Positions 17,901 to 31,080 of a stretch of 64,000 nucleotides of DNA are shown piece by piece (position 1 is the stretch's first letter; each line of letters begins with the position of its first letter). Below the pieces are notes generated by a model that was not told where the DNA came from, did not search any database, and saw nothing but the letters and a program-made list of their open reading frames with translations. The position numbers were made by a program, and so were the translations under genes. The stretch is from Eledone cirrhosa (lineage: Eukaryota > Mollusca > Cephalopoda > Octopoda > Eledonidae), in assembly GCA_964016885.1 (NCBI GenBank), contig OZ024741.1, forward strand, positions 413,355,812 to 413,419,811, written 5' to 3'.

Positions 17901-18068
17901 CCCTGGCAGAGATCCTGCTAAAAGGACCTGTCCAAGATGCGAGCAGAACATCGAAACCATTCTGCATGCAATTGTTCAGTGCCCAGGGATGACCGACCTG
18001 CTGAAAGGTGGGTGAATGTTGCGAAAATGGCCCAAGTGAATGGGCCTTCTCTGTATATAAACCTGTAG
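14991..18068 (+). pseudogene. LINE ORF2 endonuclease-RT, copy 2 (broken)
   Basis: It aligns by eye with copy 1 ORF2 from the same start methionine to the same 'NGPSLYI.L' end. Frameshifts occur near 15200, 15460, 17085 and 17730. Stops occur near 15479, 15658, 15946 and 16032. Deletions occur near 15717 (about 50 bp), near 16063 (a few codons) and at about 18003 (about 275 bp, removing most of the region after the zinc motif). Recognisable motifs remain: 'GDWNGILDA', 'KSPGLDGLPYEFY' and 'NLDQSKAFD'. 'YADDITV' is still intact near 16978, as is 'CPRCEQNIETILHAIVQC'. No active enzyme can be made. Confidence 0.85.
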
Positions 18069-18317
18069 GTTGAGGAAGATAAACAGAGGGAGGACGGGAA
18101 CACCTACAAAACGTGTTCCTGATGTTGAGGGTTGTTCTATCCACGGGGTGTAAAATAACCCTTCAATAACGTTACCCCCCCCCCCAATGGGGATTTCAAT
18201 TGTTTTATTTTTATATAGTTTATTGTTATTTTTCATTGTTAAAGATTTTATGTAAAACCCCCGCCGTCACGTCTTGTAATATCACATTTTTGTACGCCCC
18301 TGTGGCAAATAAAGAAA
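18069..18317 (+). other. LINE copy 2 3' UTR
   Basis: About 250 bp that includes a C-run at 18175-18184, ending with AATAAA at 18308-18313 and AGAAA. It resembles the copy 1 3' UTR mainly at the last 30 bases. Confidence 0.65.
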
Positions 18318-18504
18318 GATATCTATCTATATATATATATATACAATACCCAGAGGGTGGCTATTATACATACATTCCTCATATACAATGTACTATATAA
18401 TTATTATAGTGCTATATACACTTCAGAGAGAGTTTTTCCTTCTTTCTTCTCTTATTTCTTTGTAGTGTAGAAATATTTGAAGTTAACACTTGAAGCATAA
18501 CAGA

Positions 18505-18539
<35 letters not shown>

Positions 18540-18910
18540 ATCTACCCATCTGTCTGTCTGTCTGTCTGTCTGCCCATCTGTCTGTCTGTCTATCTATCTG
18601 CCAGTCTGTCTGTCTGTCTGTCTGCCTTTTGTCTGTCTCTTTGTCTGTCTCTCTATCTCTCTCTCTATCTATCTATCTATCTGTGGTGGTGGTGGTCATG
18701 ATGATGATGATGATAAAGAAGACAATGATGATGATGATGACTATTCACTCAGTTAAATATATTTGCTATTGACCTAGCAAGCCATGCAACCACGACAACC
18801 AAAATGTATTGTTTTAAACAATTCTAAATTTCCACTGAATTCCAGCTGAAAGTCTGAGTCTCTCATCATTCCTTAGACGTCTTTGGTAGTGTTCGGTGGA
18901 GCTGGTTTGA
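18318..18910. repeat. TATC, TCTG and GATG microsatellites, otherwise unassigned
   Basis: TATC/TA repeat lies at 18318-18343, a long TCTG repeat with TCTA variants at 18505-18682, and GATG/GGT repeat at 18683-18742. The parts between (18344-18504 and 18743-18910) show no gene, RNA or recognisable element. Reading frames rich in Cys-Leu-Ser-Val are TCTG translations. Confidence 0.8.
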
Positions 18911-19684
18911 TGCACACACACACACACATGCACACGTACACACACACACACACACATACACATACACACACATACACACACACAGGCACACATGCACAGA
19001 CACACATACACAGACACACATACACACTAATACATACACACACAGAGACATGCACAGACACACATACACACACACAGACATGCACAGACACACATACACA
19101 CATACATGTACAGACACACATACACACACACATACACACATACACACACACAGACACACAGACATGCACAGATACACATACACACATACACACACAGACA
19201 CAGACACACATACATACACCTACACAGACACACATATACACACACATGCACAGACACACATACATACACATACACAGACACACATACACACACTGAGACA
19301 CATACACACACACACACATATACACACACACATACACAGACACACATACACACACATGCACAGACACACATATACACACACACATGCACATACACACATA
19401 TACACACACACATGCACAGACACACATATACACACACACATGTACATACACACATACATAGACACACATATACACACACATGCACATACACACATACATA
19501 GACACACATATACACACACATGCACATACACACATACACACACATACACATACATGCATATACAGACACACATATACACACACACATACACATGCACAGA
19601 CACACATATACACACACACATACATATACACACACACACGTGTGCACATACACACACATACACATACACACACATACACATATA
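18911..19684. repeat. CA-rich compound minisatellite
   Basis: About 770 bp of (AC)n punctuated by 'catacacagacacacatgca'-type words of irregular spacing. The long His/Thr frames on this strand and Cys/Val frames on the other are translations of the dinucleotide and are not genes. Confidence 0.92.
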
Positions 19685-19689
19685 TATGG

Positions 19690-20058
19690 CGCACTGAATA
19701 CACGGTCGTGGAGGTGCCACAGCAAAAAAGCACCCAGCCCACACTGTAAAGTGGACGTGTAGGCACCACGGAAAAAAAGCACCCAGCCCACACTGTAAAG
19801 TGGACGTGTAGGCACCACGGAAAAAAGCACCCAGCCCACACTGTAAAGTGGACGTGTAGGCACCAAGGAAAAAAGCACCCAGCACTCACTGTAAATGAGG
19901 TCGGTGTTAGGAAGGACATCCAGCTGTAGAAATCAAGCCAGAATCAGTTGCCGTATGAGCAATACATGGTCAGCCGAGTGGACACTGCCCACAACAGGAC
20001 AACCCATCTAACCCATGCTAGCGTGGAAGAACGGACGTAAAACGTTGATGATGATATA
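19690..20058 (+). mobile_element. LINE/SINE 3' tail with four 48-bp tandem units
   Basis: About four copies of a 48-bp unit around 'aaaaagcacccagcccacac' run from about 19710 to 19895. The shared tail follows ('ccagctgtagaaatcaagcc', 'cccatgctagcgtggaagaa') and ends in GATGATGAT at 20046-20055. No coding part remains. It is the same tail as at 2742-3043 in opposite orientation. Confidence 0.8.
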
Positions 20059-20504
20059 TATATACACACATACATACATATTCACACATGCATGCATACA
20101 CACACACATACACATACACATACGTGTATATATATATATATGCAGAGGTTATATTTAATTTGTTGGGATTCAACAAGCTTAAAAATTTTTATAACTGATA
20201 TAAAGCATTCAACAGTTTGGTGGTGTAAATATACAATATATTAACAAATGGAAACTATATTTATAAAACCATATTTAATTTATTATACATATTTCAAGGA
20301 CCACCAAGCCAAATTATGGTGCACATTCATCAGATAAAATATAATACAGATTTGTTTTATGACGGCTAGATCATGATTTCAAGAATCACTTTCTTCATTG
20401 ATGGCAGTAAAATGACTAACATTAGCTACAACTGACATTCCTCTCTACATCACTTGTTGTCTCATACATCGCACAATTGTGCTTTAGAGGATGTTGTCTC
20501 TGTA
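20059..20504. other. AT-rich repeat sequence before the satellite
   Basis: CA/TA microsatellite fills 20059-20142. The part at 20284-20350 resembles 5690-5755 and is likely a dispersed repeat. 20350-20504 is unassigned and borders the satellite. No gene is seen. Confidence 0.5.
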
Positions 20505-21094
20505 ATACAACTTTACTCTAGGGTCCTTCCTCCAATAAATGAAGGCCCCCTACACTGGACCTATCCCACACAACCTTACTCTAGGGTCCCTCCTCCAATA
20601 AATGAAGGCCCCCTACACTGGACATATCCCACACAACCTTACTCTAGGGTCCTTCCTCCAATAAATGAAGACCCCCTACACTGCACCTATCCCACACAAC
20701 CTTACACTAGGGACCTTCCTCCAACAAGTGAAGGCCCCCCTACACTGGACCTATCCCACACAACCTTACTCTAGGGTCCCTACTCCAATAAGTGAAGGCC
20801 CCCCCCCCTACACTGGACCTATCCCACACAACCTTACTCTAGGGTCCCTCCTACAATAAATGAAGGCCCCCCTACACTGGACCTATCCCACACAACCTTA
20901 CTCTAGGGTCCTTCCTCCAATAAATGAAGGTCCCCTACACTGGACCCATCCCACACAACCTTACTCTAGGGTCCTTCCTCCAATAAATGACTGCCCCCTG
21001 CACTGGACCTATCCCACACAACCTTACTCGATGGCATTTCCTCCAATAAATGAAGACCCCCTACACTGGACCTATCCCACACAACCTTACTCTA

Positions 21095-21123
21095 GGGTCC
21101 TTCCTCCAATAAATGAAGGCCCC
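21095..21123 (+). other. Example of the satellite monomer hairpin with AATAAA loop
   Basis: Arm 'gggtccttc' (21095-21103) pairs with 'gaaggcccc' (21115-21123) at 8 of 9 positions. The 11-base loop 'ctccaataaat' contains AATAAA at 21108-21113. This arrangement is repeated in most of the 63-bp units on the same strand. Confidence 0.75.
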
Positions 21124-22858
21124 CTACACTGGACATATCCCACACAACCTTACTCTAGGGTCCTTCCTCCAATAAATGAAGACCCCCTACACTGGACATA
21201 TCCCACACAACCTTACTCTAGGGTCCTTCCTCCAATAAATGAAGGCCCCCTACACTGGACCTATCCCACACAACCTTACTCTAGGGTCCCTCCTCCAATA
21301 AATGAAGGCCCCCTACACTGGACATATCCCACACAACCTTACTCTAGGGTCCTTCCTCCAATAAATGAAGACCCCCTACACTGGACCTATCCCACACAAC
21401 CTTACTCTAGGGTCCTTCCTCCAATAAATGAAGACCCCCTACACTGGACCTATCCCACACAACCTTACTCCAGGGTCCTTCCTCCAATAAATGACTGCCC
21501 CCTACACTGGACCTATCCCACACAACCTTACTCTATGGCATTTCCTCCAATAAATGAAGACCCCCTACACTGGACCTATCCCACACAACCTTACTCTAGG
21601 GTCCTTCCTCCAATAAATGAAGACCTCCTACACTGGACCTATCCCACACAACGTTACTCTGGGGTCCTTCCTCCAATAAATGAAGGCCCCACTACACTGG
21701 ACCTATCCCACACAACCTTACTCTAGGGTCCTTCCTCCAATAAATGAAGACCCCCTACACTGGACCTATCCCACACAACCTTACTCTAGGGTCCTCCTCC
21801 AATAAATGAAGGCGTCCTTCCTCCAATAAATGAAGGCCCCCTACACTGGACCTATCCCACACAACCTTACTCTAGGGTCCTTCCTCCAATAAATGAAGGC
21901 CACCTACACTGGACCTATCCCACACAACCTTACTCTAGGGTCCTTCCTCCAATAAATGACTGCCCCCTGCACTGGACCTATCCCACACAACCTTACTCGA
22001 TGGCATTTCCTCCAATAAATGAAGACCTCCTACACTGGACCTATCCCACACAACCTTACTCCAGGGTCCTTCCTCCAATAAATGACTGCCCCCTACACTG
22101 GACCTATCCCACACAACCTTACTCTATGGCATTTCCTCCAATAAATGAAGAACCCCTACACTGGACCTATCCCACACAACCTTGCTCTAGGGTCCTTCCT
22201 CCAATAAATGAAGACCTCCTACACTGGACCTATCCCACAGAACCTTACTCTAGGGTCCTTCCTCCAATAAATGAAGACCCCCTACACTGGACCTATCCCA
22301 CACGACCTTACTCTAGGGTCCTTCCTCCAATAAATGAAGACCTCCTACACTGGACCTATCCCACACAACCTTACTCTAGGGTCCTTCCTCCAATAAATGA
22401 AGGCCCCCTACACTGGACCTATCCCACACAACCTTACTCTAGGGTCCCTCCTCCAATAAATGAAGACCCCCTACACTGGACCTATCCCACACAACCTTAC
22501 TCTAGGGTCCTTCCTCCAATAAATGAAGACCCCCTACACTGGACCTATCCCACACAACCTTACTCTAGGGTCCTTCCTCCAATAAATGAAGGCCCCCTAC
22601 ACTGGACCTATCCCACACAACCTTACTCTAGGGTCCCTCCTCCAATAAATGAAGACGTCCTTCCTCCAATAAATGAAGGCCCCCTACACTGGACCTATCC
22701 CACACAACCTTACTCTAGGGTCCTTCCTCCAATAAATGAAGGCCCCCTACACTGGACCTATCCCACACAACCTTACTCTAGGGTCCTTCCTCCAATAAAT
22801 GAAGGCCCCCTACACTGGACCTATCCCACACAACCTTACTCTAGGGTCCTCCTCCAAT

Positions 22859-22910
22859 AAATGAAGGCGTCCTTCCTCCAATAAATGAAGGCGTCCTTCC
22901 TCCAATAAAT
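22859..22910 (+). repeat. Cluster of 24-bp short satellite units
   Basis: Partial units consisting only of the 'gtccttcctccaataaatg' hairpin region plus AAGGC repeat two to three times. Similar clusters occur near 24050, 26765-26835, 33600, 37390-37460, 42250, 50850 and 55620. They follow a unit with a one-base deletion (cctcctcc instead of ccttcctcc). Confidence 0.85.
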
Positions 22911-24849
22911 GAAGGCCCCCTACACTGGACCTATCCCACACAACCTTACTCTAGGGTCCTTCCTCCAATAAATGAAGGCCCCCTACACTGGACCTATCCC
23001 ACACAACCTTACTCTAGGGTCCTTCCTCCAATAAATGAAGGTCCCCTACACTGGACCTATCCCACACAACCTTACTCCAGGGTCCTTCCTCCAATAAATG
23101 ACTGCCCCCTACACTGGACCTATCCCACACAACCTTACTCTATGGCATTTCCTCCAATAAATGAAGACCCCCTACACTGGACCTATCCCACACAACCTTA
23201 CTCTAGGGTCCTTCCTCCAATAAATGAAGGTCCCCTACACTGGACCTATCCCACACAACCTTACTCTAGGGTCCTTCCTCCAATAAATGACTGCACCCTA
23301 CACTGGACCTATCCCACACAACCTTACTCTATGGCATTTCCTCCAATAAATGAAGACCCCCTACACTGGACCTATCCCACACAACGTTACTCTAGGGTCC
23401 TTCCTCCAATAAATGAAGGCCCCACTACACTGGACCTATCCCACACAACCTTACTCTAGGGTCCTTCCTCCAATAAATGAAGGCCCCCTACACTGGACCT
23501 ATCCCACACAACCTTACTCTAGGGTCCTTCCTCCAGTAAATGAAGGCCCCCCTACACTGGACCTATCCCACACAACCTTACTCTAGGGTCCTTCCTCCAA
23601 TAAATGAAGGCCCCCTACACAGGACCTATCCCACACAACTTTACTCTAGCGTCCTTCCTCCAATAAATGAAGGCCCCCTACACTGGACCTATCCCACACA
23701 ACCTTACTCTATGGTCCTTCCTCCAATAAATGAAGGCCCCCTACATTGGACCTATCCCACACAACCTTACTCTAGGGTCCTTCCTCCTAAATGAAGACCC
23801 CCTACACTGGACCTATCCCACACAACTTTACTCTAGCACCCTTCCTCCAATAAATGAAGGCCCCCTACACTGGACCTATCCCACACAACCTTACTCTAGG
23901 GTCCTTCCTTCCTCCAATAAATGAAGGCCCCCTACACTGGACCTATCCCACACAACCTTACTCTAGGGTCCTTCCTCCAATAAATGAAGGCCCCCTACAC
24001 TGGACCTATCCCACACAACCTTACTCTAGGGTCCTCCTCCAATAAATGAAGGCGTCCTTCCTCCAATAAATGAAGGCGTCCTTCCTCCAATAAATGAAGG
24101 CCCCCTACACTGGACCTATCCCACACAACCTTACTATAGGGTCCTTCCTCCAATAAATTAAGGCCCCCTACACTGGACCTATCCCACACAACCTTACTCT
24201 AGGGTCCTTCCTCCAATAAATGAAGGTCCCCTACACTGGACCTATCCCACACAACCTTACTCCAGGGTCCTTCCTCCAATAAATGACTGCCCCCTACACT
24301 GGACCTATCCCACACAACCTTACTCTATGGCATTTCCTCCAATAAATGAAGACCCCCTACACTGGACCTATCCCACACAACGTTACTCTAGGGTCCTTCC
24401 TCCAATAAATGAAGGCCCCACTACACTGGACCTATCCCACACAACCTTACTCTAGGGTCCTTCCTCCAATAAATGAAGGCCCCCTACACTGGACCTATCC
24501 CACACAACCTTACTCTAGGGTCCTTCCTCCAGTAAATGAAGGCCCCCCTACACTGGACCTATCCCACACAACCTTACTCTAGGGTCCTTCCTCCAATAAA
24601 TGAAGGCCCCCTACACAGGACCTATCCCACACAACTTTACTCTAGCGTCCTTCCTCCAATAAATGAAGGCCCCCTACACTGGACCTATCCCACACAACCT
24701 TACTCTAGGGTCCTTCCTCCAATAAATGAAGGCCCCCTACATTGGACCTATCCCACACAACCTTACTCTAGGGTCCTTCCTCCTAAATGAAGACCCCGTA
24801 CACTGGACCTATCCCACACAACTTTACTCTAGCACCCTTCCTCCAATAA

Positions 24850-27800
24850 ATGAAGGCCCCCTACACTGGACCTATCCCACACAACCTTACTCTAGGGTCC
24901 TTCCTTCCTCCAATAAATGAAGGCCCCCTACACAGGACCTATCCCACACAACCTTACTCTAGGGTCCTTCCTCCAATAAATGACTGCCCCCTGCACTGGA
25001 CCTATCCCACACAACCTTACTCGATGGCATTTCCTCCAATAAATGAAGACCCCCTACACTGGACCTATCCCACACAACCTTACTCCAGGGTCCTTCCTCC
25101 AATAAATGACTGCCCCCTACACTGGACCTATCCCACACAACCTTACTCTATGGCATTTCCTCCAATAAATGAAGACCCCCTACACTGGACCTATCCCACA
25201 CAACCTTACTCTAGGGTCCTTCCTCCAATAAATGAAGGTCCCCTACACTGGACCTATCCCACACAACCTTACTCTAGGGTCCTTCCTCCAATAAATGACT
25301 GCCCCCTACACTGGACCTATCCCACACAACCTTACTCTATGGCATTTCCTCCAATAAATGAAGGCCCCACTACACTGGACCTATCCCACACAACCTTACT
25401 CTAGGGTCCTTCCTCCAATAAATGAAGGCCCCCTACACTGGACCTATCCCACACAACCTTACTCTAGGGTCCTTCCTCCAGTAAATGAAGGCCCCCCTAC
25501 ACTGGACCTATCCCACACAACCTTACTCTAGGGTCCTTCCTCCAATAAATGAAGGCCCCCTACACAGGACCTATCCCACACAACTTTACTCTAGCGTCCT
25601 TCCTCCAATAAATGAAGGCCCCCTACACTGGACCTATCCCACACAACCTTACTCTATGGTCCTTCCTCCAATAAATGAAGGCCCCCTACATTGGACCTAT
25701 CCCACACAACCTTACTCTAGGGTCCTTCCTCCTAAATGAAGACCCCCTACACTGGACCTATCCCACACAACTTTACTCTAGCACCCTTCCTCCAATAAAT
25801 GAAGGCCCCCTACACAGGACCTATCCCACACAACCTTACTCTAGGGTCCTTTCTCCAATAAATGACTGCCCCCTGCACTGGACCTATCCCACACAACCTT
25901 ACTCGATGGCATTTCCTCTAATAAATGAAGACCCCCTACACTGGACCTATCCCACACAACCTTACTCCAGGGTCCTTCCTCCAATAAATGACTGCCCCCT
26001 ACACTGGACATATCCCACACAACCTTACTCTATGGCATTTCCTCCAATAAATGAAGAGCCCCTACACTGGACCTATCCCACACAACCTTGCTCTAGGGTC
26101 CTTCCTCCAATAAATGAAGACCTCCTACACTGGACCTATCCCACACAACCTTACTCTAGGGTCCTTCCTCCAATAAATGAAGACCCCCTACACTGGACCT
26201 ATCCCACACGACCTTACTCTAGGGTCCTTCCTCCAATAAATGAAGACCTCCTACACTGGACCTATCCCACACAACCTTACTCTAGGGTCCTTCCTCCAAT
26301 AAATGAAGGCCCCCTACACTGGACCTATCCCACACAACCTTACTCTAGGGTCCCTCCTCCAATAAATGAAGACCCCCTACACTGGACCTATCCCACACAA
26401 CCTTACTCTAGGGTCCTTCCTCCAATAAATGAAGACCCCCTACACTGGACCTATCCCACACAACCTTACTCTAGGGTCCTTCCTCCAATAAATGAAGGCC
26501 CCCTACACTGGACCTATCCCACACAACCTTACTCTAGGGTCCCTCCTCCAATAAATGAAGACGTCCTTCCTCCAATAAATGAAGGCCCCCTACACTGGAC
26601 CTATCCCACACAACCTTACTCTAGGGTCCTTCCTCCAATAAATGAAGGCCCCCTACACTGGACCTATCCCACACAACCTTACTCTAGGGTCCTTCCTCCA
26701 ATAAATGAAGGCCCCCTACAATGGACCTATCCCACACAACCTTACTCTAGGGTCCTCCTCCAATAAATGAAGGCGTCCTTCCTCCAATAAATGAAGGCGT
26801 CCTTCCTCCAATAAATGAAGGCGTCCTTCCTCCAATAAATGAAGGCCCCCTACACTGGACCTATCCCACACAACCTTACTCTAGGGTCCTTCCTCCAATA
26901 AATGAAGGTCCCCTACACTGGACCTATCCCACTCAACCTTACTCCAGGGTCCTTCCTCCAATAAATGACTGCCCCCTACACTGGACCTATCCCACACAAC
27001 CTTACTCTATGGCATTTCCTCCAATAAATGAAGACCCCCTACACTGGACCTATCCCACACAACCTTACTCTAGGGTCCTTCCTCCAATAAATGAAGGTCC
27101 CCTACACTGGACCTATCCCACACAACCTTACTCTAGGGTCCTTCCTCCAATAAATGACTGCCCCCTACACTGGACCTATCCCACACAACCTTACTCTATG
27201 GCATTTCCTCCAATAAATGAAGACACCCTACACTGGACCTATCCCACACAACGTTACTCTAGGGTCCTTCCTCCAATAAATGAAGGCCCCACTACACTGG
27301 ACCTATCCCACACAACCTTACTCTAGGGTCCTTCCTCCAATAAATGAAGGCCCCCTACACTGGACCTATCCCACACAACCTTACTCTAGGGTCCTTCCTC
27401 CAGTAAATGAAGGCCCCCCCTACACTGGACCTATCCCACACAACCTTACTCTAGGGTCCTTCCTCCAATAAATGAAGGCCCCCTACACAGGACCTATCCC
27501 ACACAACTTTACTCTAGCGTCCTTCCTCCAATAAATGAAGGCGCCTACACTGGACCTATCCCACACAACCTTACCCTATGGTCCTTCCTCCAATAAATGA
27601 AGGCCCCCTACATTGGACCTATCCCACACAACCTTACTCTAGGGTCCTTCCTCCTAAATGAAGACCCCCTACACTGGACCTATCCCACACAACTTTACTC
27701 TAGCACCCTTCCTCCAATAAATGAAGGCCCCCTACACTGGACCTATCCCACACAACCTTACTCTAGGGTCCTTCCTTCCTCCAATAAATGAAGGCCCCCT

Positions 27801-29115
27801 ACACTGGACCTATCCCACACAACCTTACTCTAGGGTCCTTCCTCCAATAAATGAAGGCCCCCTACACTGGACCTATCCCACACAACCTTCCTCTAGGGTC
27901 CCTCCTCCAATAAATGAAGGCCCCCATACACTGGACCTATCCCACACAACTTTACTCTAGGGTCCTTCCTCCAATAAATGAAGGCCCCCCCCTACACTGG
28001 ACCTATCCCACACAACCTTACTCTAGGGTCCTTCCTCCAATAAATGAAGGCCCCCTACACTGGACCTATCCCACACAACCGTACTCTAGGGTCCTTCCTC
28101 CAATAAATGAAGGCCCCCTACACTGGACCTATCCCACACAACCTTACTCTAGGGTCGTTCCTCCAATAAATGAAGGCCCCCTACACTGGACCTATCCCAC
28201 ACAACCTTACTCAGGGTCCCTCCTCCTAAATGAAGGCCCCCTACACTGGACCTATCCCACACAACTTTACTCTAGGGTCCTTCCTCCAATAAATGAAGGC
28301 CCCCTACACTGGACTTATCCCACACAACCTTACTCTAGGGTCCTTCCTCCAATAAATGAAGGCCCCCTACACTGGACCTATCCCACACAACCTTACTCTA
28401 GGGTCCCTCCTCCAATAAATGAAGGCCCCCTACACTGGACCTATCCCACACAACCTTACTCTAGGGTCCTTCCTCCAATAAATGAAGGCCCCCTACACTG
28501 GACCTATCCCACACAACCTTACTCTAGGGTCCTTCCTCCAATAAATGAAGGCCCCCTACACTGGACCTATCCCACACAACCTTACTCTATGGTCCCTCCT
28601 CCTAAATGAAGGCCCCCTACACTGGACCTATCCCACACAACCTTACTCTAGGGTCCTTCCTCCAATAAATGAAGGCTCCCTACACTGGACCTATCCCACA
28701 CAACTTTACTCTAGGGTCCTTCCTCCAATAAATGAAGGCCCCCTACACTGGACTTATCCCACATAACCTTACTCTAGGGTCCCTCCTCCAATAAATGAAG
28801 GCCCCTCCCTACACTGGACCTATCCCACACAACCTTACTCTAGGATCCTTCCTCCAATAAATGAAGGCCCCCTACACTGGACATATCCCACACAACCTTA
28901 CTCTAGGGTCCTTCCTCCAATAAATGAAGACCCCCTACACTGCACCTATCCCACACAACCTTACACTAGGGACCTTCCTCCAACAAGTGAAGGCCCCCCT
29001 ACACTGGACCTATCCCACACAACCTTACTCTAGGGTCCCTACTCCAATAAGTGAAGGCCCCCCCTACACTGGACCTATCCCACACAACCTTACTCTAGGG
29101 TCCCTCCTACAATAA
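24850..29115 (+). repeat. 4.3-kb satellite block duplicated at 35474-39800
   Basis: The series of variant units here reappears 10,624 bp downstream. The offset shifts to 10,621, 10,622 and then 10,685 through a lost codon, C-run changes and one added monomer. An example shared marker is a 'tttctccaataaatgactg' unit near 25850 and 36474. Confidence 0.8.
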
Positions 29116-31080
29116 ATGAAGGCCCCCCTACACTGGACCTATCCCACACAACCTTACTCTAGGGTCCTTCCTCCAATAAATGAAGGTCCCCTACACTGGA
29201 CCTATCCCACACAACCTTACTCTAGGGTCCTTCCTCCAATAAATGACTGCCCCCTACACTGGACCTATCCCACACAACCTTACTCTATGGCATTTCCTCC
29301 AATAAATGAAGACACCCTACACTGGACCTATCCCACACAACGTTACTCTAGGGTCCTTCCTCCAATAAATGAAGGCCCCACTACACTGGACCTATCCCAC
29401 ACAACCTTACTCTAGGGTCCTTCCTCCAATAAATGAAGGCCCCCTACACTGGACCTATCCCACACAACCTTACTCTAGGGTCCTTCCTCCAGTAAATGAA
29501 GGCCCCCCCTACACTGGACCTATCCCACACAACCTTACTCTAGGGTCCTTCCTCCAATAAATGAAGGCCCCCTACACAGGACCTATCCCACACAACTTTA
29601 CTCTAGCGTCCTTCCTCCAATAAATGAAGGCGCCTACACTGGACCTATCCCACACAACCTTACCCTATGGTCCTTCCTCCAATAAATGAAGGCCCCCTAC
29701 ATTGGACCTATCCCACACAACCTTACTCTAGGGTCCTTCCTCCTAAATGAAGACCCCCTACACTGGACCTATCCCACACAACTTTACTCTAGCACCCTTC
29801 CTCCAATAAATGAAGGCCCCCTACACTGGACCTATCCCACACAACCTTACTCTAGGGTCCTTCCTTCCTCCAATAAATGAAGGCCCCCTACACTGGACCT
29901 ATCCCACACAACCTTACTCTAGGGTCCTTCCTCCAATAAATGAAGGCCCCCTACACTGGACCTATCCCACACAACCTTCCTCTAGGGTCCCTCCTCCAAT
30001 AAATGAAGGCCCCCATACACTGGACCTATCCCACACAACTTTACTCTAGGGTCCTTCCTCCAATAAATGAAGGCCCCCCCCTACACTGGACCTATCCCAC
30101 ACAACCTTACTCTAGGGTCCTTCCTCCAATAAATGAAGGCCCCCTACACTGGACCTATCCCACACAACCTTACTCTAGGGTCCTTCCTCCAATAAATGAA
30201 GGCCCCCTACACTGGACCTATCCCACACAACCTTACTCTAGGGTCGTTCCTCCAATAAATGAAGGCCCCCTACACTGGACCTATCCCACACAACCTTACT
30301 CAGGGTCCCTCCTCCTAAATGAAGGCCCCCTACACTGGACCTATCCCACACAACTTTACTCTAGGGTCCTTCCTCCAATAAATGAAGGCCCCCTACACTG
30401 GACTTATCCCACACAACCTTACTCTAGGGTCCTTCCTCCAATAAATGAAGGCCCCCTACACTGGACCTATCCCACACAACCTTACTCTAGGGTCCCTCCT
30501 CCAATAAATGAAGGCCCCCTACACTGGACCTATCCCACACAACCTTACTCTAGGGTCCTTCCTCCAATAAATGAAGGCCCCCTACACTGGACCTATCCCA
30601 CACAACCTTACTCTAGGGTCCTTCCTCCAATAAATGAAGGCTCCCTACACTGGACCTATCCCACACAACTTTACTCTAGGGTCCTTCCTCCAATAAATGA
30701 AGGCCCCCTACACTGGACTTATCCCACATAACCTTACTCTAGGGTCCCTCCTCCAATAAATGAAGGCCCCTCCCTACACTGGACCTATCCCACACAACCT
30801 TACTCTAGGATCCTTCCTCCAATAAATGAAGGCCCCCTACACTGGACATATCCCACACAACCTTACTCTAGGGTCCTTCCTCCAATAAATGAAGACCCCC
30901 TACACTGCACCTATCCCACACAACCTTACACTAGGGACCTTCCTCCAACAAGTGAAGGCCCCCCTACACTGGACCTATCCCACACAACCTTACTCTAGGG
31001 TCCCTACTCCAATAAGTGAAGGCCCCCCCTACACTGGACCTATCCCACACAACCTTACTCTAGGGTCCCTCCTACAATAA
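27280..31080 (+). repeat. 2,089-bp higher-order duplication within the satellite
   Basis: Variant order from 27280 to about 28540 recurs from 29369 to about 30630 at a constant offset of 2,089 bp. The later part (28924-29115 and 30889-31080) has an offset of 1,965 bp because about two monomers are missing from the second copy. Confidence 0.85.

Larger units (their letters stand above)
12852..18317 (+). mobile_element. L1/Tx1-like non-LTR retrotransposon, copy 2 (degenerate)
   Basis: It has the same architecture and termini as copy 1, from 'gggatggacacatgtg' at 12852 to 'ggcaaataaagaaa' ending at 18317. Both ends abut TATC repeats. It is clearly diverged, with many stops, frameshifts and deletions, the largest about 275 bp near 18003. 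It is therefore older than copy 1 or from a different subfamily, and is immobile on its own. Confidence 0.88.

Noticed and set aside
18873..19919. 348-codon minus-strand Cys/Val frame and plus-strand His/Thr frames
   Set aside because: They are translations of (CA)n/(TG)n minisatellite and then a LINE tail. No domain is visible.
25675..26766. 363-codon open frame (and the same length at 36299-37390) as a repeat-protein gene
   Set aside because: It is the 63-bp satellite read in a frame that stays open because 63 is divisible by three. It has no start context, no non-repeat domain and no splice evidence, and sister copies are broken by one-base changes.
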